Notes under the pieces: generated by a model
The model's input: only the letters and a program-made list of their open reading frames with translations
Told to the model about the DNA's origin: nothing
The model's database searches: none
Translations under genes and position numbers: made by a program
Shown here: piece after piece, positions 17,036 to 25,345 of the stretch
How the letters are laid out: the number at the start of each line of letters is the position of its first letter
Position numbering within the stretch: position 1 is the stretch's first letter
NCBI RefSeq assembly: GCF_003628305.1
Contig: NZ_RBZM01000014.1
Coordinates: 1 to 64,000 of the forward strand
Direction: 5' to 3'
Length of the DNA: 64,000 bases
Source: Cohnella endophytica
GTDB lineage: Bacteria > Bacillota > Bacilli > Paenibacillales > Paenibacillaceae

Positions 17036-17178
17036 GGACTGATTCGGCTAATGAAATCCGCCATTCGCTTCCCGGAATCCGCGATACGCTCGTTAGCTCC
17101 CCCGTTTCCCTGGGCGAAGCCGGAATAAATAAGAACAACCGTGACGATCAATAACATGGTCATGAGAAGCTGCCGCAT
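17032..17178 (-). CDS. Small membrane protein (48 aa) of the Tad operon
   Basis: A short gene overlooked by length cut-offs: 48 residues starting MRQLLMTMLLIVTVV, a hydrophobic helix (~3-20) followed by a Gly/Asn turn and an amphipathic tail ending FISRISP. AAAGGGGGCGG precedes its ATG. The TGA overlaps the GTG of the following gene. Paralogue-like to the next small gene upstream: both start MR, hydrophobic, then a soluble ~25-residue tail. It may be a structural pseudopilin or a small assembly factor; it lacks the Gly/Glu processing motif of classical Flp pilins. Confidence 0.7.
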   Translation of the reverse strand: MRQLLMTMLLIVTVVLIYSGFAQGNGGANERIADSGKRMADFISRISP

Positions 17179-17197
17179 TGTATCGCCGCCCCCTTTC

Positions 17198-17347
17198 TTA
17201 AGGCTTCAAGTTGCCGAGCGTCGCATTGGCCGTGTTGCCGTGCGTCTCGATGCGGGCGCGCGTGCCCGTATTATCCTGCGCTACGATCGTATTGAACATC
17301 AGAGCGACAACGATCAGCATCATAACCGTAATCAAAATGTTGCGCAT
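17198..17347 (-). CDS. Small membrane protein (49 aa) of the Tad operon
   Basis: A 49-residue gene starting MRNILITVMMLIVVALMF, one hydrophobic helix (~3-22), then a polar tail rich in Thr/Asn/Arg ending LGNLKP. An optimal GAGGAGGG lies 6-7 nt before the ATG and it sits 15 nt after tadC. Size and topology suggest a Flp-like pilin, but the canonical prepilin-peptidase site (G before a hydrophobic stretch with Glu at +5) is absent. The strong ribosome site and conserved layout with the next gene argue that it is real. Confidence 0.75.
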   Translation of the reverse strand: MRNILITVMMLIVVALMFNTIVAQDNTGTRARIETHGNTANATLGNLKP

Positions 17348-17362
17348 TCGTTTCCCTCCTCT

Positions 17363-18256
17363 CTAAGGGTTCAAAGCGTCGAATAGCTTTGCCGCTTCCT
17401 GCACCCATGGATATAGAAAAATTTGAAACGTGTACAATATCGGTATGCCCGCCAATACGAACAACAAGTAAGATGTCGTCTCCTTGCGGCTGTCCTTGGC
17501 GAGCTCGATCTGGGCTTTATAATCTCTTACGATCTCGCGGAGCATCGCGTAAATTTCTTCGCTCTCGTTCAAACGCAACGAGCGCATGCTTTCCGCGAAG
17601 CCGTAAGCTTCATCCGTGCCGAGTCGCTCCTTGAAGCGTCTGAGCGCAGCATCGGCGTCGTGATACCATTCGTTTAACAGCAGTCCCATTTCGCCCCGAA
17701 TGTGCCGCGTCAAAGCAAGGCATTTCATCAGTTTGCCGTGCAGATGAAGTCTGGAGCCCGTATAGTAAAGCAATTGGCTGCTGACCGCCACGATTTCCCG
17801 CCTAATCCGGTCCGTTCGGTATCTCCGGATAGATTGAAGCCAATATCTGTCTGAGGCAGCCAATATACAGAGGATAAGAAACGCGAGAATCGCGTTCCAT
17901 CCGACCGTTGCCTTCAATAGCCCCCAATTCATCCCAACGTACGCCCCTCCTCCGAGAAACGGAAAGACAAAGAGCGCGCATCGGCGATAAGCCAAATAGG
18001 ACTCCGGAGGATAACGGATCCCGCAGCCCGAGAGGAGCATTCTTCTCTCTTGCAAGCCGACGCTCATCGCATCCGTTCGCCATATTTTTAACCACCAACG
18101 CGGAGTGCCCCGTTCGCGCCATCCTCGCAGCTGAATCAACCAGCGGTTACGGGGCGCGTAAACCAGCCTTAGCACTAGAAAAATTCCGACGAAGGAAAGT
18201 ACAAATTGGATGAATCCTCCGATACCGGCCATGAGCGATTGCACATAAAAAGCCAC
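17363..18256 (-). CDS. tadC: Type II secretion F-family protein TadC
   Basis: A 297-residue inner-membrane protein with hydrophobic segments near 10-30, 90-110, 118-138 and 262-285 and a cytoplasmic GspF-type helical domain between. Together with TadB it would form the membrane platform on which the TadA ATPase acts to assemble pilin or secrete. GTG start with a purine-rich AGAGGGGGCGG upstream; 22 nt after tadB. Assignment rests on topology, length and order rather than on a strong motif. Confidence 0.8.
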   Translation of the reverse strand: MAFYVQSLMAGIGGFIQFVLSFVGIFLVLRLVYAPRNRWLIQLRGWRERGTPRWWLKIWRTDAMSVGLQERRMLLSGCGIRYPPESYLAYRRCALFVFPFLGGGAYVGMNWGLLKATVGWNAILAFLILCILAASDRYWLQSIRRYRTDRIRREIVAVSSQLLYYTGSRLHLHGKLMKCLALTRHIRGEMGLLLNEWYHDADAALRRFKERLGTDEAYGFAESMRSLRLNESEEIYAMLREIVRDYKAQIELAKDSRKETTSYLLFVLAGIPILYTFQIFLYPWVQEAAKLFDALNP

Positions 18257-18278
18257 GATCCGCCCCCTCTTCCTTTCT

Positions 18279-19214
18279 CTATAATTTCCTCCGGGATAAA
18301 TAGAGTCCCATCATTAACGATGCGAATAATAACACGATGGCGTTCAGCAGCATGCTTCTACCTCCCGGATCTTGTACGTAATAGGCATAACTCCCTTCCG
18401 GATTCAATCTGACGTTTACGCCTACGAACAACGCCAGGAATACGACAGGGGCGAAATTGGCCATTCGGATTTCCAGCAGACGGTGACGTTCCATTTGGCT
18501 AGCGAGCTGAGCTTTGCGCATGTCCCCGATTAGCTCCTTCAGGTTGTCCGAGACGTTGTTCCCTTCCTCCAACGCAACCTTCAGTATGTTGCCGAAATAG
18601 TCGGCCCACATGTTGCCGAAAGAGAGAGAAAATCGGCGCAAACTCCCCTCGTCGTCGCCCTTCACGGATAGATTCCGATAAAGCTGATCGAACACGGCTT
18701 GCACTTCGCCGGGCAGCCTTCGTTCCTCGATCGTCTTCTGCAAGGCGATTCGAATATGCCTGCATCCGGTAACGAGATAACTCTGATAGAACAGCTCCAC
18801 CGCCGGAAGAAATTCGAGTCTTGTCGCCATCTGCCGGTTGATCAGCGACATTCGGAGCAGCGAATAAGGCAAGCACGCCAAAATGAACGTTAGCAAGAAG
18901 ACGGAACGCAGAGAGTGGAAGACAAGCACCCCGCAAGCGATTCCCAGCAACCCCATCGTCAATGAAATGACCGCGAATGCATGAGGTTTCATCCTCCAAC
19001 GCAAAGCAGACAGCAAATCGGAGATATGGCGAAACGCGGCGTTGAATCGAAACCAATGCGTTTCACGTTCGGGGCGCTTGGAAGACGTCTTATAAACGAA
19101 TAGGCGACGTTTGCGAGATTGTTGATCCCACCAAGACGATATTCCAATTCGCAAGCTCGCATAGATCAGAATAAATAGCGCGGCTAGAATGGAGCCGATT
19201 GCCAGCTTTAACAT
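18279..19214 (-). CDS. tadB: Type II secretion F-family protein TadB
   Basis: A 311-residue inner-membrane platform protein: N-terminal helix, two central helices (~78-118) and two C-terminal helices flanking a GspF-like domain (LKVALEEGNNVSDNLKELIG, FAPVVFLALFVGVNV). Start placed at ATG 19214, which overlaps the tadA stop by 7 nt and has AAAGGGGG upstream; the frame is open 78 nt further but inside tadA. Works with TadC and TadA. Confidence 0.82.
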   Translation of the reverse strand: MLKLAIGSILAALFILIYASLRIGISSWWDQQSRKRRLFVYKTSSKRPERETHWFRFNAAFRHISDLLSALRWRMKPHAFAVISLTMGLLGIACGVLVFHSLRSVFLLTFILACLPYSLLRMSLINRQMATRLEFLPAVELFYQSYLVTGCRHIRIALQKTIEERRLPGEVQAVFDQLYRNLSVKGDDEGSLRRFSLSFGNMWADYFGNILKVALEEGNNVSDNLKELIGDMRKAQLASQMERHRLLEIRMANFAPVVFLALFVGVNVRLNPEGSYAYYVQDPGGRSMLLNAIVLLFASLMMGLYLSRRKL

Positions 19215-20614
19215 GCCGAAACGCCCCCTTTTCCGAATTCCGCGATTAGAGCCCGATAACCTTCCCGATCCGATGCGCGAATCTTGGCCCAAGCCTTATC
19301 CGAGAACGATTCAGGGAAAGACCATTGCCCTTCTCCTTCGTCATAACGGACCAGATCGCGAACTTTCACTTCGCCCTCTCTCCATTCAAACTCCCCGACT
19401 CTGGCAAGCTTTCTTATTCCGTCGATCATCCTCATTTCGAAGCCGATATGCGTGACGTGCTCGGCAATGCGCCGAAGCATCGACACCGGGTTCATTCCCC
19501 GTCCATCCAACATGCACATATCCGTAATCGTATCCGGGACATCCTCCAGTCCATTGGCATGCACGGACGTGATACTGCCTTCATGTCCGCGGGTACAAGC
19601 CCGAACATAGATGTTCGCGTCCTCGTCCCTAATCTCCGCATGACAGATCCGTTGAGGAGATTGTCTGAGGGCCAGCTTGAAGGCTTGGCGCGGTCCATGC
19701 AAGGGATCGTCCTCGTCGGATTCGTATTCTACGACGTTCTTATCCGGGAAATCCCTGGCCAGCATTAGCTCGTATCGGCTCTCGATCGTGACGATCCGCT
19801 CTTCGTCCGGCATCGCCGAGATGAGCGCTTTGATGAGGTGGGTTTTGCCGGTATTCGTCGCGCCGATGACGACCATGTTCAATCGGCTTCGCACGATGAC
19901 CAGCAGCAATTCCCGAACGCGATCGTCCATCGTCCGATACTCCGGCCGACATAACGTCTCCAAACTAAACCTCTTCACGGTATAGAGACGAATCGTCAAT
20001 GTCGGCTGCGCGGTAAAACCGAAGCCCGTTAACGTGACGCGGGAGCCATCCAGTAAAAGCACCTCCGCCCATCTCTTGCGCGGATTGATCCTGTCGTTGT
20101 TAAAGAGAACGAGGTTCTGCTGTATTCGTTCCACATGGCTTAGCTCTTGGAAGCGGTAAGGAGATGCCGCAGCTTTGCCGTCTCGCACCTCGAAAATACG
20201 CGTACCTACGACTTGTACTTCCTCCAACCCTTCGCGATTTCTCAACACGAGCTCGAGGACGTTCATGCCGATAACTTCCGCGAATAAAGCTTCTGCCAAA
20301 GACCCGTAGGGAACATTGCCGAACGACAAGTGTTGAAGTCGTTTCTTGATAATCCAATCCGAGATAATCGCCAGCATCTCCGCGCGTTCCTGCGGAAATC
20401 CGATGATCGCGCGGTTAAGCTTCTCGGCGTAACGACGACGCTCTTCCTCGCTCCAGCCGCGAGGAGTCGCCAGCATATGCCGTACCTCTTCCGTATAAGC
20501 CAGAAGGCTCGAATCCGATATCCCGTTCGTCCGCTCGCCGGGAATCGTCTCCGCTTTGAGCGATAGCTTCGCAGCGTAGGCGGTCGCGGAGAAACGCGCG
20601 GCATGCATGCTCAT
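19208..20614 (-). CDS. tadA: Tad-type secretion/pilus ATPase TadA (CpaF-like)
   Basis: A 468-residue type II/IV secretion ATPase. The N-terminal ~200 residues are a variable adaptor; the C-terminal RecA-like domain has Walker A GATNTGKT, an Asp/His box around ERIVTIESRYEL, the HAEIRDEDA Walker-B-like region and the arginine-rich TRGHEGSITSVHANG. It powers pilin assembly or secretion at the membrane. ATG at 20614 overlaps the cpaE-like stop (ATGA) and has GGAGG 5 nt upstream; a TTG 39 nt upstream is less likely. Usual CpaF length. Confidence 0.92.
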   Translation of the reverse strand: MSMHAARFSATAYAAKLSLKAETIPGERTNGISDSSLLAYTEEVRHMLATPRGWSEEERRRYAEKLNRAIIGFPQERAEMLAIISDWIIKKRLQHLSFGNVPYGSLAEALFAEVIGMNVLELVLRNREGLEEVQVVGTRIFEVRDGKAAASPYRFQELSHVERIQQNLVLFNNDRINPRKRWAEVLLLDGSRVTLTGFGFTAQPTLTIRLYTVKRFSLETLCRPEYRTMDDRVRELLLVIVRSRLNMVVIGATNTGKTHLIKALISAMPDEERIVTIESRYELMLARDFPDKNVVEYESDEDDPLHGPRQAFKLALRQSPQRICHAEIRDEDANIYVRACTRGHEGSITSVHANGLEDVPDTITDMCMLDGRGMNPVSMLRRIAEHVTHIGFEMRMIDGIRKLARVGEFEWREGEVKVRDLVRYDEGEGQWSFPESFSDKAWAKIRASDREGYRALIAEFGKGGVSAC

Positions 20615-21447
20615 AGGTGCCTCCGCCTGTGCACCATCAGCCTGCGCAGCCAAGGCCTATCCGTCTTCTGCAGCCTTTGCTGCCAATTCAGCCGCTTCAG
20701 AAGCGGACCGGCAATCGGGTCGAAGGCTTCCGAATTCCGTGCTTCCGCGGCCAGCCACTCGTCTAATCTGCCGCTATCCAACTGGAGGTGCACGCTTTCC
20801 AATAGCCGCAGCTCCGTATAATCGGCGCAGCCGGTTTCTTTGCGAATCTCTTTCATTCGAAATCCTCCCGTCATTCGATGGTTTCGTTGCAGAAGTACCA
20901 ATTGAAACTGCCCCGGCGACATTCCGAACTGCGAACCGACCTGGCCGGTCCAACGATGGATATCCTCTTGAAAATGACTTAAGCTGTCGGTCGTCACCAG
21001 GAAACGGTCATCCGCCTCCCTCATCGCGCACACCGTCGCCGCGTTGTCCCAATAAGCGCTAACGTCCGCCACCGTCAGGTCGAACGCTTCTCGCGATGCC
21101 GCCAGCAACCGTTGCATATCCTCCGGCTCGTAATACTCCGCTTGCTCCCTCGCCATATTGCCGAACAGAACGTGCAATCCTCCCAGCTTCGGAGAACGGA
21201 AGGCATACTGCCGCAATTTGTCTCCGGACAGCGTACCTGCTCTCAGCTCCGGCCTCACGCCCTCCAAAGTAACGTCGGGCTTGTCCACTCCCAAGTACAA
21301 ATGAGTCTTCGCGCTCTTCAAGTTGAGGCAGAGATACCCGACCTTGAGCCCGGTGAGCGCGGCGATCCGGTATGCGGTGCCGAACGCGGTCACCGAAGTG
21401 CCGATGTTCGGCGTAGATCCTGCAAAAGCCGCCAATTTCCCGGACAT
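20611..21447 (-). CDS. TadZ/CpaE-like MinD-fold localisation protein with degenerate P-loop
   Basis: A 278-residue protein placed where cpaE/tadZ stands in Tad operons. The N-terminus FAGSTPNIGTSVTAFGTAYR occupies the position of a deviant Walker A (normally KGGVGKT) but lacks the lysines; a later FDLTVADVSAYWDN matches the MinD/ParA switch strand. It probably retains the SIMIBI fold for polar targeting or scaffolding without normal ATP hydrolysis, as reported for several TadZ proteins. Shares one base with the cpaB stop (TAATG) and overlaps tadA by ATGA. Confidence 0.72.
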   Translation of the reverse strand: MSGKLAAFAGSTPNIGTSVTAFGTAYRIAALTGLKVGYLCLNLKSAKTHLYLGVDKPDVTLEGVRPELRAGTLSGDKLRQYAFRSPKLGGLHVLFGNMAREQAEYYEPEDMQRLLAASREAFDLTVADVSAYWDNAATVCAMREADDRFLVTTDSLSHFQEDIHRWTGQVGSQFGMSPGQFQLVLLQRNHRMTGGFRMKEIRKETGCADYTELRLLESVHLQLDSGRLDEWLAAEARNSEAFDPIAGPLLKRLNWQQRLQKTDRPWLRRLMVHRRRHL

Positions 21448-22154
21448 TATCGTTCATCCTCCTTGATCGATGATGCTCGGAAAGCGACGATCAGCTTCGC
21501 CGTGCCGCCCTTGCAAGCGGAGTCCAGCGATAACCATTGCTCTTCCGATAAATTCAAATTGATCGTATCGATCGTCCCGTTGGCATCCCGCCTCGAAGCG
21601 TACATCGCTTCCTTGTCGTCGCTAGCCATCGACAGCAGGTTCGGATTTTTGGGATTATCGATCTCGAGATTCGCCGCGGTCTTAACTCCCGCCACCCGAA
21701 TCGGATCCTCGAACAGTCTGCGGGAGGTTGTCCCTGCATCAGACAAGTACACGACGACCTCGTCACCAGCACGAATTCCGTTCGATATCGACTTGACATA
21801 TTCGCGCGGAATTTGAAACGTCGACTGCCCCTCGTGAGGCAGCAACCGGTATTTGTCCACTTTCCATCTGAGCAACGGCTCGTTGCTCCCGAGAGGTACG
21901 GAAGTTTCCATGCCGACCGCTTCGGAAAGCTCCGTCATCATCCCTGGCGATATCGCAGAACGAGGCAATGCCAGCTTCGTCAGATGCTCCGGGCGAAGCT
22001 TAGTGCCGGTCTCGACGAATTGCTTGGCGACGACGACCTCCTCCGTCTCTTGAAGGTGAATCTGTTTCAATTGGAGCAAGTACACCCCGTAGACGAGCAA
22101 TCCCGATAGCAGTGCAGCCGCCAAGCTGATCGCCGTCTGTCTGCGTCTATTCAT
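21447..22154 (-). CDS. cpaB: CpaB/RcpC-like SAF-domain pilus assembly protein
   Basis: A 235-residue protein with one N-terminal membrane helix (~8-27) and an extracytoplasmic SAF domain (~38-105; VVVAKQFVETGTKLRPEHLT), then a C-terminal beta domain (~120-235) including AGDEVVVYLSD. This matches CpaB/RcpC, an assembly factor of Flp pili. First gene of the operon; nothing resembling a secretin follows, as expected in a Gram-positive cell. ATG with AGAAGGG upstream. Confidence 0.85.
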   Translation of the reverse strand: MNRRRQTAISLAAALLSGLLVYGVYLLQLKQIHLQETEEVVVAKQFVETGTKLRPEHLTKLALPRSAISPGMMTELSEAVGMETSVPLGSNEPLLRWKVDKYRLLPHEGQSTFQIPREYVKSISNGIRAGDEVVVYLSDAGTTSRRLFEDPIRVAGVKTAANLEIDNPKNPNLLSMASDDKEAMYASRRDANGTIDTINLNLSEEQWLSLDSACKGGTAKLIVAFRASSIKEDER

Positions 22155-22179
22155 GACATCCCTTCTTTCCCCGGGAAAT

Positions 22180-22220
22180 AAAAAAACGCAGACGCTGGAG
22201 GTTTCCCTCCGACGCCTGCG
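22180..22220 (-). terminator. Intrinsic terminator after the MBL gene
   Basis: On the minus strand CGCAGGCGTCGGAGG pairs, with two G-U pairs and one mismatch, with CCTCCAGCGTCTGCG around GAAA, followed by TTTTTTTA. It closes the dedA-trx-MBL unit and insulates the tad operon that begins 26 nt on. A regulated terminator in the tad leader cannot be excluded. Confidence 0.88.
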
Positions 22221-22324
22221 TGCTTCGCAGATCGTAATGCAACTATGACTTTAACTAGGCTCACTATAACAAATGGTAAAGCGAGTGTAAAGCATTATTT
22301 TACATTTTTCAACAATACTATCCA

Positions 22325-22951
22325 TTATCTCACGAAGGGGTTTTCCTTGCGTTCTTCCCCAATCGTCGTTTCCGGCCCGTGCCCCGGAAGCACGAGCACT
22401 TCATCCGGCAGCACGTATAACTTCTCCCGGATCGAACGTGCGAGCTGATCCTGGTTGCCGCCGGGCAGATCCGTCCTGCCGATCGAGCGACGGAACAAAG
22501 CATCTCCGGCGAACAACAGATCTCCGACGAGAAAACTCACGCTCCCCGGAGAATGTCCCGGCGTATGCTTAACAAGAAACGTCTCCCCGACGAGTTGCAA
22601 CGACTGGCCGTCGGCCAACAGGTGCTCGGGAGGGTCGGTGACGATCGCGGGCGTGACGTCGGACCACCTTAGCGAACCGTTCTTGGCGGCGTCGGTCAGC
22701 CAATCTTTCTCGGCCGAGTGAATGTATACGGGGCATCCGTACTTTCGACGAAGCGCGTCCACGCCTCCGATATGATCGAAGTGCGCATGCGTCAGCAGGA
22801 TCGCTTCGACCTTCAAGCCGTCGAGCTTGCGCATGAGCGCGCCGTCCGCCGTACCCGGATCGATGACGACGGCATGCGTGCGCTCGGAATTCACGACGAC
22901 GTACGCGTTCGTCTGAAGCGCGCCGAGAGCGTATTTCTGAAAGGTTAGCAT
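22325..22951 (-). CDS. MBL-fold metallo-hydrolase (glyoxalase II-like)
   Basis: A 208-residue metallo-beta-lactamase-fold hydrolase. The first metal site THAHFDHIGG (HxHxDH), the later HTPGHSPGS histidine, FAGDALF aspartate and LPGHGPET histidine are all present, giving a complete binuclear site. It resembles YqgX/GloB-like enzymes hydrolysing thioesters such as S-lactoyl-bacillithiol, but the substrate is not fixed by sequence. It lies 13 nt downstream of the thioredoxin-like gene. Confidence 0.9.
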   Translation of the reverse strand: MLTFQKYALGALQTNAYVVVNSERTHAVVIDPGTADGALMRKLDGLKVEAILLTHAHFDHIGGVDALRRKYGCPVYIHSAEKDWLTDAAKNGSLRWSDVTPAIVTDPPEHLLADGQSLQLVGETFLVKHTPGHSPGSVSFLVGDLLFAGDALFRRSIGRTDLPGGNQDQLARSIREKLYVLPDEVLVLPGHGPETTIGEERKENPFVR

Positions 22952-22964
22952 CGCTTGATCGACC

Positions 22965-23531
22965 TCATACTCCGGACAGAATGTCGCGGATTTCCTGCAG
23001 GATAATCGTCTGGTAACCCGTATCTTCGCCGTAACGGCGCATCATTTCTTGGCGGGCAACCATGATTTTTTCTTGATAGTCCGGTGCTTCGCGGTCAGGG
23101 TTCTCGGCTTTGAAGGCGTTCATGACTTCTTGCACGTACTTAGGACGAGCTCCCCATTTGCCTAACAAATGCCCGCCGGTGTCCGTGAACAAAACGACCG
23201 GAATCGCGCGTCCGCCCATCGTCAGATGCTGGTCCATCAGGTCCAGGTTTTCTTCCATGATCAACACTTCGGTCGGAATGCCCGCTTTGCTCATCGCTTG
23301 GAAGACGACGGGCACGTTGCGAACGACGTCTCCGCACCAATCGGCGGCCAGGATCAGGCAACGAAGATCGTCCCGGTTGTTCAACGAGTCGTAAAATTCC
23401 TCAAGTTCGGCGTCGTTCCACTCGAAACGGTCGGACCAGGACTTGAAGGTGTCTTGGTTTTTGGTCATCCCCTCGAAAAATCGCTCCGGCGAGATTCCTT
23501 TATTCAGCTTGCTGGCGATTAATTGACTCAT
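22965..23531 (-). CDS. Thioredoxin-fold protein with single active-site Cys
   Basis: A 188-residue thioredoxin-like protein of the bacillary family with motif ADWCGDVVRN; C66 is followed by GDV so the classical CxxC is reduced to CxxV. The cis-Pro loop GRAIPVVLF is present. A one-cysteine protein cannot run the usual dithiol exchange, so it may work with bacillithiol or as a sensor or adaptor. In an operon between dedA (38 nt) and the MBL gene. Confidence 0.85.
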   Translation of the reverse strand: MSQLIASKLNKGISPERFFEGMTKNQDTFKSWSDRFEWNDAELEEFYDSLNNRDDLRCLILAADWCGDVVRNVPVVFQAMSKAGIPTEVLIMEENLDLMDQHLTMGGRAIPVVLFTDTGGHLLGKWGARPKYVQEVMNAFKAENPDREAPDYQEKIMVARQEMMRRYGEDTGYQTIILQEIRDILSGV

Positions 23532-23569
23532 TGCGCAATCCCCTCTCCTACTCGAACGTTGCTTTTATT

Positions 23570-24184
23570 TTAGATGCTCTTGCCTCTCTTGCGCAAATAT
23601 TGATACAGGAAGTAGACGACGAGCAAAGCGATCGCGACCAGGATGATCGGCTGAACGTATTTCGATGCCTCACCCTTGATGTCCTCCCAATTGTCGCCGA
23701 GCTTCTTGCCGAGCCAGACGAACAGAATCGACCATGGAATGGACGCGAGCACCGTCAACCAAGTGAACTTGGTCAAGCTCATGCGCGCCATGCCGGCCGG
23801 AATGGACACGACCTGCCTCATGACCGGGACGAAGCGACCCGTAAACACGATCATCGGGCCGTATTTCTCGAACCATTTTTCCGCGATATCGATATGTTTG
23901 GGCTTCAAATGCAAGTACTTTCCGAACTTGTCCAAGAACGGTCTGCCCCCGTAGCGGCCGATCGCGTAAAGCAACCATTGCTGCAATATCGCTCCGATCA
24001 CCCCGCACATTACCGCCATCGGGAAAGAAACGTTGCCCTTGAATACCAAATACCCCGCGTAGCCTAGGACGATCTCGCTCGGAATGACTTCGATCGCGAG
24101 GCCGATAATGATGCCCCAGTACCCTAAGCTCTCGATCCATACAAGCGCCTGGTTTAACCATTCGTGCAACGTATCCATCATCAT
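23570..24184 (-). CDS. DedA family membrane protein
   Basis: A 204-residue DedA/VTT-domain protein with five or so hydrophobic segments. Signature pieces: EVIPSEIVLGYAGYL (membrane-embedded acid E), GRYGGRPFLDKFGKYL, F-T-G-R-FVPVMRQVVSIPAGMARM. DedA proteins act in lipid scrambling or recycling of the undecaprenyl-phosphate carrier and in membrane-potential homeostasis; which applies here is unknown. First gene of a three-gene unit on the minus strand. Confidence 0.92.
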   Translation of the reverse strand: MMMDTLHEWLNQALVWIESLGYWGIIIGLAIEVIPSEIVLGYAGYLVFKGNVSFPMAVMCGVIGAILQQWLLYAIGRYGGRPFLDKFGKYLHLKPKHIDIAEKWFEKYGPMIVFTGRFVPVMRQVVSIPAGMARMSLTKFTWLTVLASIPWSILFVWLGKKLGDNWEDIKGEASKYVQPIILVAIALLVVYFLYQYLRKRGKSI

Positions 24185-24348
24185 TCCAACCTGCTTTCTC
24201 CCCTTAATAACCGTCTCTATTCTAGCATATCGCGGCTTCCGTCTTCCAGTTTTACGGGAACTGAATTATTCGGGGAAGGCTTGTCATGAGGGGACTGGCC
24301 TCCGCATACACTGCGATAGGTGGACAAAGTTGAAGAGGAGAGAGCGGA

Positions 24349-24801
24349 ATGAGCAAAATCGTTATTTTGAACAGGAAAAAGATCCAGTTGTACACGGTGA
24401 TCGCGGCAGTCGTCATTCTCGCAGGAGCTTATATTGGGTGGCAGCAAACGAAACCTACGGTCGCAACGGCGGGCGACTCGTCTACGCAAATTTTGCAGAT
24501 GGTAACGGGCGAATTCACGGCGAAGCTCGATAACGGCAAGCAAATCGAGTCGTACCAGTTCAGTCCAAGCTCCGTTTACGCCAAGAAAAACCAACCCGTG
24601 GAGCTGCGCATTTCCGGAGTGAACGGTCAGTCTCATCCATTCGTCATCGAAGGCTTGAACATTTCCGCGGTCATACACAAAGGCAAAACGACGGTCGTCA
24701 AGTTTACGCCTAAAGAAGCCGGCGTCTACACGATTCTCTGCCAGACGCACGACAACCCGCAAGACGGCGGCCCGATGGTCGGTTATCTCTTCGTCCAATA
24801 A
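24349..24801 (+). CDS. Membrane-anchored cupredoxin-domain protein
   Basis: A 150-residue protein with an N-terminal membrane helix (~12-30) and an extracytoplasmic cupredoxin domain. The type-1 copper ligands can be read as H96 (QSHPF), C131 and H134 (LCQTHD) and M143 (GGPM), so copper binding and electron transfer are likely. Alternatives are a copper chaperone or a detached oxidase CuA-like domain, though only one Cys is present. ATG with GAGGAGAG upstream. Confidence 0.85.
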   Translation: MSKIVILNRKKIQLYTVIAAVVILAGAYIGWQQTKPTVATAGDSSTQILQMVTGEFTAKLDNGKQIESYQFSPSSVYAKKNQPVELRISGVNGQSHPFVIEGLNISAVIHKGKTTVVKFTPKEAGVYTILCQTHDNPQDGGPMVGYLFVQ

Positions 24802-24862
24802 GGCTGTGACCTGATCTTTCCTCCTTGCATAGGGTATGGAAAGAGAGGTTGGGTGAAGCCCG

Positions 24863-25177
24863 ATGAAGATGTTCCAGGAGAAGCATACTTCTTCTCCTCT
24901 GCCTTCCCCTCGCACCATACGCAGGGCATGCGGCAAAGAGCTCTACCGCACCGTCAAAAGACTGAAACAGCACATCCCCGCCGCTCTGGTCGAACAGGCC
25001 GAAGAGCTTTACGTAAAACGGGTGATTGGGAACTTGATGTGGATCAACGAAAACCGCAGCAATCGCAAGGCTTTGGCCGATTGGTGGGACGAGGCGGTCA
25101 GCGAGGATATCGCGACTCTCTGGAACGTGGACAGAACGAGGCTCATGCAGGCGTTCAGGGACGCTTTCGGCGGTTAA
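24863..25177 (+). CDS. Conserved small hypothetical protein
   Basis: A 104-residue basic, helical protein I cannot name. It starts with a polar Pro/Ser/Arg-rich region, then helices such as ALVEQAEELYVKRVIGNLMW and a tail DRTRLMQAFRDAFGG. No membrane segment or catalytic motif. GAGAGG/GGGTGA lies upstream of the ATG at 24863. It follows the cupredoxin gene by 61 nt and ends just before a terminator, suggesting a two-gene unit. Confidence 0.65.
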   Translation: MKMFQEKHTSSPLPSPRTIRRACGKELYRTVKRLKQHIPAALVEQAEELYVKRVIGNLMWINENRSNRKALADWWDEAVSEDIATLWNVDRTRLMQAFRDAFGG

Positions 25178-25202
25178 ATAACAGGACCGGCTGCAAAGCC
25201 AA

Positions 25203-25231
25203 AAAGAGACCGCGATTCGCGGCCTCTTTTC
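25203..25231. terminator. Bidirectional intrinsic terminator
   Basis: AAAGAGACCGCGA pairs with TCGCGGCCTCTTTT; one A/C mismatch, T-run on the plus side and A-run on the other. It separates the small hypothetical gene from the convergent O-antigen-ligase-like gene. Confidence 0.85.
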
Positions 25232-25345
25232 GTTATCGTTAAGGTGGCGATTCATTTCGAAATGGATGTTGGCGGGCGGAATAGCCGATGATTTCGAACG
25301 TTTCCACGCCGCCATATCCGACGGATCCGCGAAGCGACCGGCTCT

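Noticed and set aside
24217..25315. Two overlapping 200-240-codon minus-strand ORFs opposite the cupredoxin and small hypothetical genes
   Set aside because: They lack starts with ribosome sites and have shadow-like composition; the plus-strand genes have good sites, motifs and a terminator.
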